Of a stretch of 64,000 nt of DNA, positions 62,765-64,000 are shown piece after piece. The notes beneath the pieces were generated by a model. The model saw nothing but the letters and a program-made list of their open reading frames with translations, did not search any database and was not told the origin of the DNA. Numbering within the stretch: the first letter of the stretch is position 1; every line of letters starts with the position of its first letter. A program made the position numbers and the translations under genes. The stretch is taken from positions 1 through 64,000 of the forward strand of contig NZ_JAGSYI010000001.1 of assembly GCF_025685625.1 (NCBI RefSeq), given 5' to 3'. This DNA is from Acidicapsa acidisoli (GTDB taxonomy: Bacteria; Acidobacteriota; Terriglobia; Terriglobales; Acidobacteriaceae).

Positions 62765-63586
62765 TCAGCGTTGAACGATCCGGTTGGCTATGCGGCCAAT
62801 TCGCTCGATTTCAACTTCGACCACGTCGCCGTCGTGCAGGAATATGGGTGGTTTCCTGGCGACCCCGACGCCTTCCGGTGTGCCGGTAGCGATAACGTCG
62901 CCAGGCTTGAGCGTCATTGCCCCTGAAGCATAGGCTCCGATTTCCGCGCCTGAAAAGATAAGGCCTGACGTGTTGCCGTCCTGGACGATCTTGCCGTTGA
63001 CGCGGGTCTGGAGATGCAATCGACCGGGATCTGGGATTTCGTCGGCCGTAACGATCCACGGGCCGAAAGGTCCTGAGCTGTCGGCGTTCTTGCCAAGTGT
63101 CCAGCGCTCGCTGGCCATTTGAAACTTACGGGCGCTGAGGTCGTTGAAACATGCATAGCCGAGGATCCCAGCCTTTGCGACCTCAGGTGTGACGTCTCGG
63201 AGCTCTGTGCCGACGACCACCGCCAACTCACCTTCCCAGTCGAAATGGTCATCGCGCGGTGGAATGGGGACGGATTGGCCATCGACGGACAGGGTCGAGC
63301 GCCAACGCGCAAAGATGTCGGGCTGCTCCGGCACCTTAAGCTGTGTTTCCTGAGCATGGGCGAGATAGTTCATGCCCGCGCAGAGTATGCGGGCCGTGTC
63401 CGGCAGCGGCGGAACTTGAATCAGGTTTGCGAGCGGCTCTCCACCGGAGCGCATCTGGGCGGCTGCCAATAGATTCTGCTGGGGGTTCGCCCAGAAGTCC
63501 TCAAGTTTGGCGACTGGCAGCGCCGTCTGATCGAGAACTCTGGCCATGATTCGGTCGTCGCCTTTCAGATATGCAATGAGTTTCAT
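62765..63586 (-). CDS. Fumarylacetoacetate hydrolase (FAH) family protein
   Basis: The 273-aa enzyme carries the metal-binding E-x-E (FDWEGELAVVVG), then GYACFNDLSARKFQM, PWIVTADEIPDP and the C-terminal MTLKPGDVIATGTPEGVG. Members hydrolyse or isomerise beta-diketones in aromatic-acid breakdown. GGAG before ATG 63586 fixes the start. It is followed at 36 bp by the 2-hydroxyacid dehydrogenase, likely one operon. Confidence 0.93.
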   Translation of the reverse strand: MKLIAYLKGDDRIMARVLDQTALPVAKLEDFWANPQQNLLAAAQMRSGGEPLANLIQVPPLPDTARILCAGMNYLAHAQETQLKVPEQPDIFARWRSTLSVDGQSVPIPPRDDHFDWEGELAVVVGTELRDVTPEVAKAGILGYACFNDLSARKFQMASERWTLGKNADSSGPFGPWIVTADEIPDPGRLHLQTRVNGKIVQDGNTSGLIFSGAEIGAYASGAMTLKPGDVIATGTPEGVGVARKPPIFLHDGDVVEVEIERIGRIANRIVQR

Positions 63587-63623
63587 TGCTGATCTCCTTG
63601 ATCTCAGCTCGTGACACTTCATT

Positions 63624-63713
63624 CAAAAGCAAGTGTGAGCCAAACTCGCTCCGCAGTTTCCGCGACCCGCGTTCCTTCTTCAACAAATATCCACCCAGCT
63701 ATGGTCGATCCTG
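63624..63713 (-). pseudogene. Flavoprotein N-terminal remnant (second copy)
   Basis: About 30 codons read CVLVIFGGGTGSTIAGWIFV, then EEGTRVAE, a GxGxxG FAD/NAD-binding start without the rest of the protein, ending in TGA at 63624. Same fragment type as at 56273-56404, again between a crotonase end and a new gene. Confidence 0.65.
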
Positions 63714-63840
63714 TGCCGCCACCGAAAATCACTAAAACACATTCTTCCGACTGCGTCTGCCCAGGTAACTGGGCGCCGTGACGTGTTGTCGGTGCCCTTC
63801 ATGCTTATTTTTGTTTCTGTGCGTCAGGCTCACTCTTGGC

Positions 63841-64000
63841 CTACTTTGTTTTCACGAAATCGGCGGCCGACGCTCCATCGAGGGAAGGCGCACAGCCGTC
63901 TTCTCGCACTACGCGTTCCTTCAACGCTATGTAAGCTGCACAGCCGAATTTCTTGCGCAGACCAATTTGAGTGCCTGGCCGCAGGAAATAGTGTCCAGCC
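63841..64000 (-). CDS. Crotonase-family C-terminal end (partial at window edge)
   Basis: The last 52 codons include PGTQIGLRKKFGCAAYIALK, ERVVREDGCAPSLDGASAAD and a stop after FVKTK, matching the tail pattern LKER(I/V)VRE...GASAAD of the crotonase at 53985-54791. Whether the gene is complete cannot be seen. Confidence 0.75.
   Translation of the reverse strand, partial: AGHYFLRPGTQIGLRKKFGCAAYIALKERVVREDGCAPSLDGASAADFVKTK

Noticed and set aside
1-64000. CRISPR array, rRNA operon or guide-directed transposition module
   Set aside because: No regularly spaced repeat array, Cas gene, TniQ or rRNA sequence was seen; the 23-bp-spaced transposon repeats are only pairs.

Overview
The window looks like chromosomal DNA of a soil bacterium, most probably an acidobacterium (inference from gene content: CHAT/TPR lipoprotein with a sigma/anti-sigma pair, NodT-type RND operons, secreted YncE-phosphoesterase, alginate-export porin; no rRNA or marker gene is present to prove it). 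It splits into a mobile, layered left part (about 1.8-25 kb) and a mostly minus-strand chromosomal right part (25-64 kb).

1-1.8 kb: the start of an RND efflux operon whose adaptor gene has lost its 5' end to a transposon. 1.77-5.19 kb: a compact transposon with a Mu/TniA-type DDE transposase, a TniB-type AAA+ ATPase and a convergent tyrosine recombinase. Its ends can be read directly: TGT/ACA termini and two 13-bp repeats spaced 23 bp at each end. It abuts, without target duplication, the 3' part of a second tniB. A second full recombinase gene lies at 10-10.9 kb, and a 9-codon stub of a third at 9.93 kb. Between tniB' and the second recombinase sit a decayed Tn3 transposase end, an unknown membrane protein and a DUF1016 nuclease, so an older relative of the transposon may carry cargo here.

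11-22 kb: a mobilisable region with a MobF (TrwC-like) relaxase-helicase, two small excisionase-type HTH proteins, an unknown 173-aa protein and, further on, a translationally coupled DNA-binding/ParA-like ATPase/membrane-protein trio resembling StbABC or TraKLM. No type IV coupling protein or secretion genes are seen. A secreted beta-propeller phosphoesterase lies in between. At 22.05-22.08 kb the 3' end of a tRNA (no 5' half) stands beside a phage-type integrase. This marks an attachment site and suggests at least two abutting elements. 23.4-25.1 kb holds an AlpA-like HTH, a Lys/Ala-rich peptide, strong hairpins and a second DUF1016 gene.

25-34.6 kb: a CHAT-protease/TPR lipoprotein coupled to an S41 protease, a TRIC channel with an M20 amidohydrolase, a sigma/anti-sigma pair, an HxlR regulator and a UspA protein. 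34.8-40.7 kb: a complete adaptor-permease-outer membrane factor RND operon. 41-51 kb: CMD protein, DHA2 exporter, two exported VOC-fold proteins (one truncated), a cytochrome bd operon with two small membrane proteins, YoaK, an alginate-type porin and an aquaporin.

51-64 kb: a catabolic cluster (amidohydrolase, cysteine hydrolase, crotonase, SDR, alpha/beta hydrolase, FAD/Fe-S 2-hydroxyacid dehydrogenase, FAH-family hydrolase) with many pseudogenes: a PoxB-like enzyme with a nonsense codon and a frameshift, an SDR stub, crotonase 3' ends and flavoprotein 5' ends. A dispersed repeat of about 100-200 bp recurs four times upstream of genes here and at 41.7 kb.
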